From Amycolatopsis aidingensis (GTDB lineage: Bacteria; Actinomycetota; Actinomycetes; Mycobacteriales; Pseudonocardiaceae), in assembly GCF_018885265.1 (NCBI RefSeq), contig NZ_CP076538.1:1586001-1650000 (forward strand): a stretch of DNA of 64,000 nucleotides. Reading direction: 5' to 3'. The translations under genes and the position numbers were made by a program. The notes beneath the pieces were generated by a model. It was not told where the DNA came from. It made no database searches and was given only the letters and a program-made list of their open reading frames with translations. Below, piece by piece: positions 22,175 to 30,580 of the stretch; the first letter of the stretch is position 1, and every line of letters starts with the position of its first letter.

Positions 22175-22423
22175 TCAGACGTTCCCGCCTGCGTGTTCGC
22201 CCGGATTCATCGGCCGCCGGCCGAAGCCGAGGTAGGCGAGTGGTCCGGCGAAGTTGATCCCGATGACAAGGGCCCATGCCCGCTTCGGCCCGCGCACCTC
22301 GTCCGCGGGCCGCAACGCGAGGTCGGTCCAGGCGACGGCGGCGAGCGTGAGCTGGATGCCGGTCAGGAAGGCGAACATCAGCTGGGTTCGTCTCCCGAGA
22401 TCCCGCCAGCGGGTGTGTTTCAT
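22175..22423 (-). CDS. small PLDN-domain membrane protein
   Basis: An 82-aa protein with two transmembrane helices (LMFAFLTGIQLTLAAVAW and AWALVIGINFAGPLAYLGFG). The second, with GPLAYLGFGRR, is the phospholipase D N-terminal membrane domain (PLDN, PF13396), here without any catalytic part. ATG at 22423, with GGAG upstream; a longer reading from 22483 would start inside the promoter region. Function unknown; PLDN-only proteins are common small membrane proteins. It has its own DosR-like box 63-77 bp upstream, which places it in the same regulon. Confidence 0.75.
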   Translation of the reverse strand: MKHTRWRDLGRRTQLMFAFLTGIQLTLAAVAWTDLALRPADEVRGPKRAWALVIGINFAGPLAYLGFGRRPMNPGEHAGGNV

Positions 22424-22486
22424 GGCGTTCCCATCTCCGACTGCACCGAGTATTCCAGGATGCTCTGGACGATCGGTGGTCAACCA

Positions 22487-22500
22487 GGGACTTTCGGCTC
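22487..22500 (-). promoter_or_regulatory. DosR-like box of the PLDN gene
   Basis: GGGACTTTCGGCTC on the plus strand (GAGCCGAAAGTCCC toward the gene). Centre 22493.5, about 43 bp before a start predicted by CATCCT at 22462-22457, which leaves a ~28-nt leader before the ATG. Confidence 0.65.
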
Positions 22501-22552
22501 CATCTCCGGGCCGGGCGACGCTTGCGGCATAGGTGCGCGCGAAACACGGTCG

Positions 22553-22588
22553 CGCGGCTGGCTGAGCGTGGGCGGGCAGCCAGCCGCG
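22553..22588 (-). terminator. hairpin terminator downstream of narK
   Basis: CGCGGCTGGCTG (22553-22564), 12-nt loop, CAGCCAGCCGCG (22577-22588): a perfect 12-bp stem 55 bp after the narK stop. Its GCGGCTGG/CCAGCCGC core resembles the hairpins of the two non-coding elements. No T-tract. Confidence 0.65.
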
Positions 22589-22642
22589 AAGGCGAGCACC
22601 GGGTTCGTCCGGGTCCTTGACCGCCCACGTCGACAGCAGTCG

Positions 22643-23878
22643 CTACGCCGGTTGCATGGCGCGCGCGTCGTGCCGGCCGATGGCCCGCCGCACCGTCGTG
22701 ACGGTGAAGACCAATGCCGCGGAGGCCACTGCGGTGAGGGCGCCGAGGCCGAGGGCGTAGGTGCCGAACTGGCCGTAGGTGACTCCCATGATCAGCGGCG
22801 GTACGAATCCGCCCAGGCCACCCGCGGCGCCGACCACGCCGGTCACGGCGCCCACCCTGTTCGCGGGTGCCAGCAGCGCCACGAGCGCGAAGGTCGCTCC
22901 ACTGGCCGCGCCGAGCGCCGCGGCGATGCTGAGGAAGGTGATGGTGCCCAGCGGCAGGAGACTCGGCGTGAAGCTCTGCACCAGCGCGCCCGTGGCCACG
23001 ACGGCCATGGAGCCGCCGAGCACGTGCAGCGGACCGAGCCGGTCGGAGAGCCAGCCGCCGACCGGGCGCATGAGTACGGCGAGCAGTACGAACCCCGCCA
23101 TCCGGTTCGCCGCGTCGGCGGGGGTGAGCTGATACGCGGTACGGAGATAGGCTGGCAGGTATACCGAGAAGGCCACATAGCCGCCGAACGCCACGGTGTA
23201 GAGGGCCGAGCACTCCCAGGTCTCCGGCAGGCGCAAGGCGGCCCCGAGCCGGCTGCGCAAGGGTTCGGTCGGCACGTTCCGGCCGGGGGCGTCCCGCAGC
23301 ACCACGGCGGCCACCGCGGCGTAGCAGGCCAGCGCGGCAGCGGTGAATACGAACGGCGCGGTCAGCCCGAAGGAGCCCGCCAGGTCGACGGTGGTCAGCG
23401 CGCTGATCGCGGTGCCGCCCATGCCGGCACCGAACACTCCGATCGCCAGCCCCCTGCGGTGCGCCGGGAACCAGTCCCGGACGAACGGGACCCCGATGGC
23501 GAAGGCCGTGCCAGCGACGCCGAGGAAGAATCCGCCGGTGAGCAGGCCTGCGAACGAGGTGTGCCCGGCGACCCCGAGGTACAGCACCGGCAGGATGGTC
23601 ACACCGGAGACGAGCGGGAACATGATCCGCCCGCCGAACCGGTCGGTGAGCGCGCCGACCGGGATCCGACCGAGGGAACCGACCACGACCGGCACCGCGA
23701 CCAGCAGCGCCTGCTGGAAGGCGGACAGCCCGAGGCCGTCCTTGAAGCGCGGGCCGAGTGGGCTGAGCAGCGCCCAGGCCCAGAAGTTGAGGGCGAACCC
23801 GAGCGTGGCCATGGCGAGCATCAGCCATGGCCGAACACCGATCTTCGGTTCTGGTCGGTTCTGGTATCCGGTTGTCAT
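22643..23878 (-). CDS. narK: nitrate/nitrite transporter, NarK-type MFS
   Basis: A 411-aa MFS protein with 12 predicted helices. Nitrate-nitrite-porter features are present: N-terminal GFALNFWAWALLSPLGPRF, the glycine-rich signature GFFLGVAGTAFAIGVPFV in helix 5 and VGAAGGLGGFVPPLIMG in helix 11, plus an Arg in each half where nitrate is bound. It imports nitrate and/or exports nitrite for the divergent narGHJI operon. ATG at 23878; the frame is open upstream through the intergenic region and into antisense of narG, which is not coding. A DosR-like box in the 165-bp narK-narG gap is shared. Monocistronic, ended by the hairpin at 22553-22588. Confidence 0.95.
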   Translation of the reverse strand: MTTGYQNRPEPKIGVRPWLMLAMATLGFALNFWAWALLSPLGPRFKDGLGLSAFQQALLVAVPVVVGSLGRIPVGALTDRFGGRIMFPLVSGVTILPVLYLGVAGHTSFAGLLTGGFFLGVAGTAFAIGVPFVRDWFPAHRRGLAIGVFGAGMGGTAISALTTVDLAGSFGLTAPFVFTAAALACYAAVAAVVLRDAPGRNVPTEPLRSRLGAALRLPETWECSALYTVAFGGYVAFSVYLPAYLRTAYQLTPADAANRMAGFVLLAVLMRPVGGWLSDRLGPLHVLGGSMAVVATGALVQSFTPSLLPLGTITFLSIAAALGAASGATFALVALLAPANRVGAVTGVVGAAGGLGGFVPPLIMGVTYGQFGTYALGLGALTAVASAALVFTVTTVRRAIGRHDARAMQPA

Positions 23879-23993
23879 CGCATTTCCATCCGGTCTGCCG
23901 TGAGGTGAACGTGCCGGTGAGCGTCGTTCCTCCGGCGATCTTCGGGATAGGGCGTCCGGCCATGAAACCCGGAAGCAAAGGCCATCCCAGACG

Positions 23994-24007
23994 GTGACCT
24001 TGGTCCC
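23994..24007. promoter_or_regulatory. DosR-like box between narK and narG
   Basis: GTGACCTTGGTCCC, one mismatch from GGGACCTTGGTCCC. The centre (24000.5) is 43.5 bp from the narG ATG, and TTGGGT occupies 24032-24037 at the -12 to -7 position, so narG may be leaderless. In the other direction it would place a narK start near 23956. Confidence 0.7.
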
Positions 24008-24043
24008 TGGCTTGCGCTCCCGCTGTTCGGTTTGGGTAGGCCC

Positions 24044-27000
24044 ATGTCTGACCCGCTGCTGCCCGCTCGCCGGTTGCTCAGTCGCGCGGAGGTCTCCGCG
24101 GACGGGCACACCCTGCACCAGATCGACCCTTCGGAATGGGATCGGTTCTATCGAGACCGCTGGGCACATGACAAGGTCGTCCGCTCCACCCACGGGGTGA
24201 ACTGCACCGGGTCCTGCTCCTGGCAGGTTTTCGTCAAGGACGGGCTGATCACCTGGGAGCACCAGGCCACCGACTACCCGTCGGCCGGAGCCGACTCCCC
24301 GGAGTACGAGCCGCGTGGCTGCCCGCGCGGTGCGTCCTTCTCCTGGTACACCTACTCGCCGTCCCGGGTGCGCTATCCCTACGTCCGTGGTGTGCTGCTG
24401 GAGATGTGGCGGGAGGCGCGGCAGCGGCTCGGGGATCCGGTCGCGGCCTGGGCCGAGATCACCGGTGACGCCGAACGCGCGCGAACCTACAAACGCGCTC
24501 GCGGCAAAGGCGGATTCGTCCGGTCCACATGGGAGGAGGTAACCGAACTCGTCGCGGCCGCGCACGTGCATACCACCAAGACCTTCGGCCCGGATCGTGT
24601 CGTCGGTTTCTCGCCCATTCCGGCGATGTCGATGGCCTCCTTCGCGGCGGGTACCCGTTACCACTCGCTGATCGGCGGTACCTTGTTGTCGTTCTACGAC
24701 TGGTACGCCGACCTCCCGGTCGCCTCACCACAGGTGTGGGGCGACCAGACCGATGTGCCGGAGTCCGCCGACTGGTGGAACTCCAGCTACCTGGTCATGT
24801 GGGGTTCGAACATTCCGGTGACCCGCACTCCGGATGCGCACTTCCTCACCGAGACGCGCTACCGCGGCGCCAAGATCGTCGCGGTCAGCCCGGACTACGC
24901 CGACAACGTCAAGTTCGCAGACGACTGGCTGGCTCCGCATCCGGGAACCGACGGTGCACTGGCGATGGCGATGGGGCACGTGATCCTCACCGAGTTCTTC
25001 CGCGACCGTGAGGTGCCGTACTTCTCCGGTTACGTGCGCCGGTACACCGATCTGCCGTTCCTGGTCACCCTCGAGCGACGGGGTGACTCGTTCCAGGCAG
25101 GCAAGTTCCTGACCGCGGCCGACCTCGGCGAGGAAGGCGAGGGAGCGGAGTTCAAGACGGTGCTGCTCGACGACCGCACCGGCGGGACGGTGATCCCGAA
25201 CGGCTCGCTCGGTTTCCGGTGGACGGAGTCGGGCAAGGGCCGGTGGAACCTGGAGCTCGGCGACGTCGATCCGGCGCTGTCCCTGTACCGCTGGGCCGGT
25301 GAGCACCTGCCGGTGGAACTTCCCCGGTTCGATGTCGGCGGGGGTGAGGGCGGCGGCACGATGCGGCGTGGCGTGCCCGCGCTGCGCGTCGGCGACCGGC
25401 TGGTCACCACCGTTTTCGACTTGTTGCTCGCGCAGTACGGCGTGTACCGGCCCGAGCTTCCAGGGGAATGGCCACGGTCCTACGCGGACGCGAGCCTGCC
25501 GTACACGCCGGCATGGGCCGAGGAGATCACCTCGGTCCCCGCCGCGACGACGGCCCGGATCGCCAGGGAGTTCGCGCGCAACGCGGAGCGCTCCGAGGGC
25601 CGTTCGATGATCGCGATGGGTGCGGGGACCAACCACTGGTTCCACTCCGACACGATCTACCGGGCCTTTCTCTCTCTGGTGCTGCTCACCGGCTGCCAGG
25701 GCCGCAACGGTGGCGGGTGGGCGCACTACGTCGGACAGGAGAAGGCCCGCCCGGTCACCGGGATGCAGCACCTGGCGTTCGCGTTCGACTGGCAGCGGCC
25801 GACCAGGCATATGGCCGGCACGGCTTTCTGGTATCTGGCCACCGACCAGTGGCGATACGAAGGTTTCCGCGCCGACGAGCTGGCCAGCCCGCTCGGCAAG
25901 GGGGAGCTCGCGGGTAAGGCGTTTGCCGACTGCAATGCCAAGGCCGCGCGCCTCGGCTGGCTGCCGTCGCATCCCACCTTCAACCGCAACCCGCTCACCG
26001 TCGCGGAGGAGGCCGCGCGGGCAGGCCGCGACCCGGCCGAGCATGTGGTCGCCGAGCTGCGCGCCGGGTCCCTCCGGTTCGCCGCGGAAGATCCGGACGA
26101 TCCGGTCAACTTCCCGCGCGCGCTGACCGTGTGGCGGGCCAACCTGCTGGGTTCCTCAGGGAAGGGCAACGAATACTTCCTGCGCCACCTGCTCGGTGCC
26201 GATGCCTCGGTGCGTAGCGAGGAGACGCCGGCAGGGAGCCGGCCGCAGGAGGTGGCATGGCACGCCGACGCTCCCGATGGCAAGCTCGACCTGCTCACCA
26301 CGGTGGACTTCCGGATGACCTCGACCGCGCTGTTCGCCGACGTCGTTCTGCCCGCGGCGACCTGGTACGAGAAGCACGATCTGTCCACAACAGACATGCA
26401 TCCGTTCGTACATGCCTTCAACCCGGCCATCGCGCCGCCGTGGGAGACACGTTCGGACTACGACACCTTCCTCGGCATCGCCGACCGGTTCGCCGAGCTG
26501 GCCAAGGACCACCTCGGTACCCGTACCGACATCCTCGCGGTACCGCTCGCCCACGACACCCCGGACGAGCTCGCCCAGCCCGGTGGGCGGGTGCGGGACT
26601 GGAAGCTCGGGGAATGCGAGCCGGTACCGGGCAAAACGATGCCAAAACTGATCACCATCGAACGCGACTACCCCGCGATCGGGGCGAAGATGCGGGCGAT
26701 CGGTCCGTTGCTGGACGAGCTCGGCACCACCACCAAGGGGATCACCTACGATGTGTTACCCGAACTCGGATACCTGCGCAGCCAGAACGGCGTGCGCACC
26801 GGCGGTGTCGCCGACGGCCGCCCGTCGCTGGCGACGGCGGAACACATGTGCGAGGCGATTCTCGCCCTGTCCGCCGCCACCAACGGGCGCCTTGCCGCGC
26901 AGGGCTTTCAGACACTCGAGCGGCGTACCGGCACCAGGCTGGCCGATCTCGGCACCGAGCACGCGGGTAGCCGGATCTCCTTCGAGGACACGAAGAAGGG

Positions 27001-27694
27001 GCCGCAACCGGTACTCACCTCCCCGGAGTGGTCGGGCAGCGAGAGCGGAGGAAGGCGGTACTCGGCCTTCGTGATCAACGTCGAGCGGGACAAGCCGTGG
27101 CATACACTCACCGGGCGCCAGCAGTTCTTCGTCGATCACGACTGGATGACCGAGTTCGGTGAGCAGCTCCCGGTGTACCGGCCGCCACTGAACATGTCGG
27201 GCCACTTCGGGGATCAGCGGCTCGGCACCGGCGGGGCCGAGGTCACCGTCCGTTACCTTACGCCGCATTCGAAGTGGTCGATTCACTCCGAGTACCAGGA
27301 CAACGCCCACATGCTGGCGCTGTCCCGCGGCGGGCCGACGATCTGGATGTCTACAGTGGACGCCGCGAAGATCGAGGCGGCGGACAACGACTGGGTCGAG
27401 GCATACAACCGCAACGGGGTCGTCGTCGCGAGGGCTGTCGTTTCGCACCGGATGCCTGCCGGAACGGTCTACATGTACCACGCCAAGGACCGCAACGTGA
27501 ACGTGCCGAGGACCGAGCTGGACGGCAAGCGGGGCGGTGTGCACAACTCGCTGACCCGCCTGCTGCTCAAGCCGACCCACCTCATCGGCGGCTACGGCCA
27601 GTTCACCTACGCCTTCAACTACTACGGCCCCACCGGAAACCAGCGCGACGAGGTCACCGTGATCCGTCGCCGCGGCCAGGAGGTGACCTACTGA
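24044..27694 (+). CDS. narG: respiratory nitrate reductase alpha subunit
   Basis: A 1216-aa Mo-bis-MGD catalytic subunit. The N-terminal HGVNCTGSCSWQVFVKDG and RGCPRG form the FS0 [4Fe-4S] site with its His ligand. YDWYADLP with WGDQTDVPESADWWNSSYL is the molybdenum region carrying the Asp ligand, and GRQQFFVDHDWM and PHSKWSIHSEY are the conserved C-terminal parts. There is no twin-arginine signal, so the active site faces the cytoplasm, as in NarG rather than NapA. It reduces nitrate to nitrite with electrons from menaquinol through NarI and NarH. First gene of narGHJI-nirK-copD-like; its stop overlaps narH by one base. Confidence 0.98.
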   Translation: MSDPLLPARRLLSRAEVSADGHTLHQIDPSEWDRFYRDRWAHDKVVRSTHGVNCTGSCSWQVFVKDGLITWEHQATDYPSAGADSPEYEPRGCPRGASFSWYTYSPSRVRYPYVRGVLLEMWREARQRLGDPVAAWAEITGDAERARTYKRARGKGGFVRSTWEEVTELVAAAHVHTTKTFGPDRVVGFSPIPAMSMASFAAGTRYHSLIGGTLLSFYDWYADLPVASPQVWGDQTDVPESADWWNSSYLVMWGSNIPVTRTPDAHFLTETRYRGAKIVAVSPDYADNVKFADDWLAPHPGTDGALAMAMGHVILTEFFRDREVPYFSGYVRRYTDLPFLVTLERRGDSFQAGKFLTAADLGEEGEGAEFKTVLLDDRTGGTVIPNGSLGFRWTESGKGRWNLELGDVDPALSLYRWAGEHLPVELPRFDVGGGEGGGTMRRGVPALRVGDRLVTTVFDLLLAQYGVYRPELPGEWPRSYADASLPYTPAWAEEITSVPAATTARIAREFARNAERSEGRSMIAMGAGTNHWFHSDTIYRAFLSLVLLTGCQGRNGGGWAHYVGQEKARPVTGMQHLAFAFDWQRPTRHMAGTAFWYLATDQWRYEGFRADELASPLGKGELAGKAFADCNAKAARLGWLPSHPTFNRNPLTVAEEAARAGRDPAEHVVAELRAGSLRFAAEDPDDPVNFPRALTVWRANLLGSSGKGNEYFLRHLLGADASVRSEETPAGSRPQEVAWHADAPDGKLDLLTTVDFRMTSTALFADVVLPAATWYEKHDLSTTDMHPFVHAFNPAIAPPWETRSDYDTFLGIADRFAELAKDHLGTRTDILAVPLAHDTPDELAQPGGRVRDWKLGECEPVPGKTMPKLITIERDYPAIGAKMRAIGPLLDELGTTTKGITYDVLPELGYLRSQNGVRTGGVADGRPSLATAEHMCEAILALSAATNGRLAAQGFQTLERRTGTRLADLGTEHAGSRISFEDTKKGPQPVLTSPEWSGSESGGRRYSAFVINVERDKPWHTLTGRQQFFVDHDWMTEFGEQLPVYRPPLNMSGHFGDQRLGTGGAEVTVRYLTPHSKWSIHSEYQDNAHMLALSRGGPTIWMSTVDAAKIEAADNDWVEAYNRNGVVVARAVVSHRMPAGTVYMYHAKDRNVNVPRTELDGKRGGVHNSLTRLLLKPTHLIGGYGQFTYAFNYYGPTGNQRDEVTVIRRRGQEVTY

Positions 27695-29253
27695 TGCGGG
27701 TCATGGCGCAGATCGCGATGGTGCTGAACCTGGACAAGTGCATCGGCTGCCACACCTGTTCGGTCACCTGCAAGCAGACCTGGACCAACCGGGACGGCAC
27801 CGAGTACGTCTGGTTCAACAACGTGGAGACCAAGCCGGGAGTCGGTTACCCGAAGCGTTACGAGGACCAGCAGCGCTGGCGCGGTGGCTGGCAGCTGGAC
27901 CGGCGCGGGAGGCTGAAGCTGCGTTCCGGGGGCCGGGTCAGGCGGCTGCTCAACCTGTTCGCCAACCCGGACCTCCCCTCGATCGACGACTACTACGAAC
28001 CGATCACCTACGACTACGACACCCTGCTGAACGCACCGGCAGGCGCGCATACTCCGGTCATCCGGCCCAAGTCCGCGCTCACCGGTAAGGACACGGCGAT
28101 CACCTGGGGCGCCAACTGGGAGGACGACCTCGGCGGCGCGGCCGAGCACGCGGGAGGTGACCCGAACATCGGCGGGATGCCGAAGGCGGCCGCGGACAAG
28201 GTCCGGTTCGAGTTCGAGCGGACGTTCATGTTCCACCTGCCCCGGATCTGCGAGCACTGCCTCAACCCGGCCTGCGTGTCGGCCTGCCCTTCCGGGGCGA
28301 TGTACAAGCGCGTCGAGGACGGCATCGTGCTGGTCGACCAGCACCGTTGCCGGGGGTGGCGGATGTGCGTGTCGGCCTGCCCCTACAAGAAGGTCTACGT
28401 CAACCACCACACCGGCAAGGCCGAGAAGTGCACTTTCTGCTTCCCCCGGATCGAGGCGGGGCAGCCGACCGTGTGCGCGGAGACCTGCGTCGGCAGGCTG
28501 CGCTACATCGGGGTTCTGCTCTACGACGCGGACGCGGTGGCCGCGGCGGCAAGCGTGCCCGACCCGGCCGATCTGCTCGAAGCCCAGCGCGAGGTCTTCC
28601 TCGATCCGGCCGATCCCGCCGTCATCGAGGCGGCGCGCGCCGAGGGGATCCCGGAGGACTGGCTGGCGGCGGCGCGCCGCTCCCCGGTGTACGACCTCGC
28701 CATCCGCTACCGTGTCGCGCTCCCGCTGCATCCGGAGTACCGCACCATGCCGATGGTCTGGTACATCCCGCCGCTGTCCCCCGTGCTGGACGCGGTTTCC
28801 GATGCGGATGGTGACAACGCCGACCCGGACGATGTGTTCCACGCCATCCGTGACCTGCGCATCCCGGTGGAGTACCTGGCGAGCCTGTTCAGCGCTGGCG
28901 ACACTGAGGTGGTCGCGGGCGTGCTGATGAAGCTCGCCGCGATGCGCGGATACATGCGCGAGCGCACGCTCGACGGGAGCGCGCCGGAGGAGCTGGCCGC
29001 CGCTGTCGGGATGCCCGCGACGGACATCGAGGCGATGTACCGGCTGCTGGCGATAGCCAAGTACGAGCAACGCTACGTCATCCCGGCGACCCACAAGGAG
29101 GAAGCGGCCGGGCTGGCCGGGCTGACCACGGGCTGCAGCCTCGACTCGGCCGGCGGGCCGGGCATGGGCAGCACCGATGGGAACGGGGGCCGAAGGGTGC
29201 ACCTGCCGCTGAGCGTGGTGTCCGGCAACCGGGGCAGGGAGGCGAGGTCATGA
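27694..29253 (+). CDS. narH: respiratory nitrate reductase beta subunit
   Basis: A 519-aa electron-transfer subunit with four Fe-S clusters. Cysteine groups: LDKCIGCHTCSVTCKQTW near residue 12, CEHCLNPACVSACPSGA near 188, HRCRGWRMCVSACPYKK near 220 (Trp in place of a Cys, the mark of the [3Fe-4S] cluster) and KCTFCFPRIEAGQPTVC near 245. The ATG overlaps the narG stop; the AGGAGGTGA ribosome site is inside narG. It passes electrons from NarI haem to NarG. Its 3' end overlaps narJ (ATGA). Confidence 0.98.
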   Translation: MRVMAQIAMVLNLDKCIGCHTCSVTCKQTWTNRDGTEYVWFNNVETKPGVGYPKRYEDQQRWRGGWQLDRRGRLKLRSGGRVRRLLNLFANPDLPSIDDYYEPITYDYDTLLNAPAGAHTPVIRPKSALTGKDTAITWGANWEDDLGGAAEHAGGDPNIGGMPKAAADKVRFEFERTFMFHLPRICEHCLNPACVSACPSGAMYKRVEDGIVLVDQHRCRGWRMCVSACPYKKVYVNHHTGKAEKCTFCFPRIEAGQPTVCAETCVGRLRYIGVLLYDADAVAAAASVPDPADLLEAQREVFLDPADPAVIEAARAEGIPEDWLAAARRSPVYDLAIRYRVALPLHPEYRTMPMVWYIPPLSPVLDAVSDADGDNADPDDVFHAIRDLRIPVEYLASLFSAGDTEVVAGVLMKLAAMRGYMRERTLDGSAPEELAAAVGMPATDIEAMYRLLAIAKYEQRYVIPATHKEEAAGLAGLTTGCSLDSAGGPGMGSTDGNGGRRVHLPLSVVSGNRGREARS

Positions 29254-29876
29254 CCGATCGGGCTCGCGTGCTGCGACTGGTTTCGTTGCTGCTCCAGTAC
29301 CCGGACGAGGAACTGCTCGCCGGGCGGGCGGAGCTCGCCGGTGCCGTGCGGCGACTGACCGATCCGGCGCAGCGCGCGCATCTGGACGGGTTCCTCGACT
29401 GGTTCCTGGCCGCGGACCCGCTGGAGCCTGCGCGGCACTACGTGGAGACCTTCGACCTGCGCAGGCGCAGCAGCCTCTACCTGACCTACTACCTGCACGG
29501 CGACACCCGGCGGCGCGGGATGGCGCTGCTGTTGCTCAAGCAGCGGTATCGCGCCGCGGGTCTCGTCCCGCCGGCGGGTGAGCTACCCGACTTCCTGCCC
29601 ATTGTGTGCGAGTTCGCGGCGCTCGAGGGGCAGCGGGGCGAGGCGCCGTTGCGGCAGCACCGCCAGGGCATCGAGCTCATCCGTACCGCGTTGCACGAAG
29701 CCGGATCCCCGTACGCGGGCGTGCTCGACGCGTTGTGCGAGCTGCTGCCCGGGCTGTCCGCCGCGCAACGCAGGGCGCTGACCGAGCTGGCTGCGGACGG
29801 ACCGCCTGCCGAGGAGGTCGGCCTGGATCCCTTCGTCCCGCCGCAGTACCTGACCGGAACGGAGGCGAGGGCATGA
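29250..29876 (+). CDS. narJ: nitrate reductase molybdenum cofactor assembly chaperone
   Basis: A 208-aa helical chaperone of the NarJ/TorD family, starting MTDRARVLRLVSLLLQYPDEELL, with the family block YVETFDLRRRSSLYLTYYLHGDTRRRGMALLLLK divided between residues 70-105 and ELPDFLPIVCEF near 112. It is not part of the mature enzyme; it binds apo-NarGH and allows cofactor insertion and membrane docking. It overlaps both narH and narI by 4 bases. Confidence 0.97.
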   Translation: MTDRARVLRLVSLLLQYPDEELLAGRAELAGAVRRLTDPAQRAHLDGFLDWFLAADPLEPARHYVETFDLRRRSSLYLTYYLHGDTRRRGMALLLLKQRYRAAGLVPPAGELPDFLPIVCEFAALEGQRGEAPLRQHRQGIELIRTALHEAGSPYAGVLDALCELLPGLSAAQRRALTELAADGPPAEEVGLDPFVPPQYLTGTEARA

Positions 29877-30580
29877 CCTCGGGTATCGCGTTGTGGGTCG
29901 TGTTGCCCTATGTGGCGTTGACCGTGTTCGTGCTGGGACACGTATGGCGCTGGCGAGCCGACCAGTTCGGCTGGACCACGCACACCTCGCAGTTGCTGGA
30001 GAGCCGCTGGCTACGGCTCGGCTCGCCGCTGTTCCACCTCGGTGCCTTCGCGGCGATCGCGGGGCACGTACTCGGGCTGCTGGTGCCGAAATCGTGGACA
30101 GCGGCGCTCGGCGTCTCCGAGGATACCTATCACCTGGTGGCGGTGGGGGCAGGCACGGTGGCCGGGGTGATGGTCGTCGCCGGGCTCGCCCTGCTGCTGG
30201 CTCGCCGTTTCGTCAACGGGAGGGTGCGCCGCCGGACGAGCCGGATGGACAAGGCGATGTTCGCCATGCTGGCGCTGGTGGTGGGGCTCGGCATGGCCGA
30301 GACCGTCGGGATCAACCTGCTCGGGCCCGGCTACGACTACCGGGAGACCGTCGCGGTGTGGTTCCGCGGCATCTTCTATCTCCAGCCGGATGCGGAGCTC
30401 ATGACCGGGGCGCCGCTGGTGTACCAGCTGCACGCGCTCACCGCGTGGGTGTTCCTTGCGATGTGGCCGTTCACCCGGCTGGTGCACGTCTGGTCGGCGC
30501 CGATCGCGTACCTGTGGCGCCCGTACGTGGTGTACCGCCGCCGTTCCGCGGGCCGGACGGCTGCGAGGGCCGGACGATGA
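29873..30580 (+). CDS. narI: respiratory nitrate reductase gamma subunit (cytochrome b)
   Basis: A 235-aa membrane subunit with five helices that anchors NarGH, oxidises menaquinol and carries two b haems. The N-terminal helix reads LWVVLPYVALTVFVLGHVWRWRAD; haem ligand His residues appear in PLFHLGAFAAIAGHVLG and in VYQLHALTAWVFLAMWPFTRLVHVW (split between helices 2 and 5). ATG overlapping narJ; the stop overlaps the nirK-fusion ATG. Coupling of nitrate and nitrite reductase translation in one mRNA is the notable point. Confidence 0.97.
   Translation: MTSGIALWVVLPYVALTVFVLGHVWRWRADQFGWTTHTSQLLESRWLRLGSPLFHLGAFAAIAGHVLGLLVPKSWTAALGVSEDTYHLVAVGAGTVAGVMVVAGLALLLARRFVNGRVRRRTSRMDKAMFAMLALVVGLGMAETVGINLLGPGYDYRETVAVWFRGIFYLQPDAELMTGAPLVYQLHALTAWVFLAMWPFTRLVHVWSAPIAYLWRPYVVYRRRSAGRTAARAGR

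Noticed and set aside
23972..23985. A possible second DosR-like box 22 bp upstream of the narK-narG box
   Set aside because: Only a few of 14 positions match; no better than chance.
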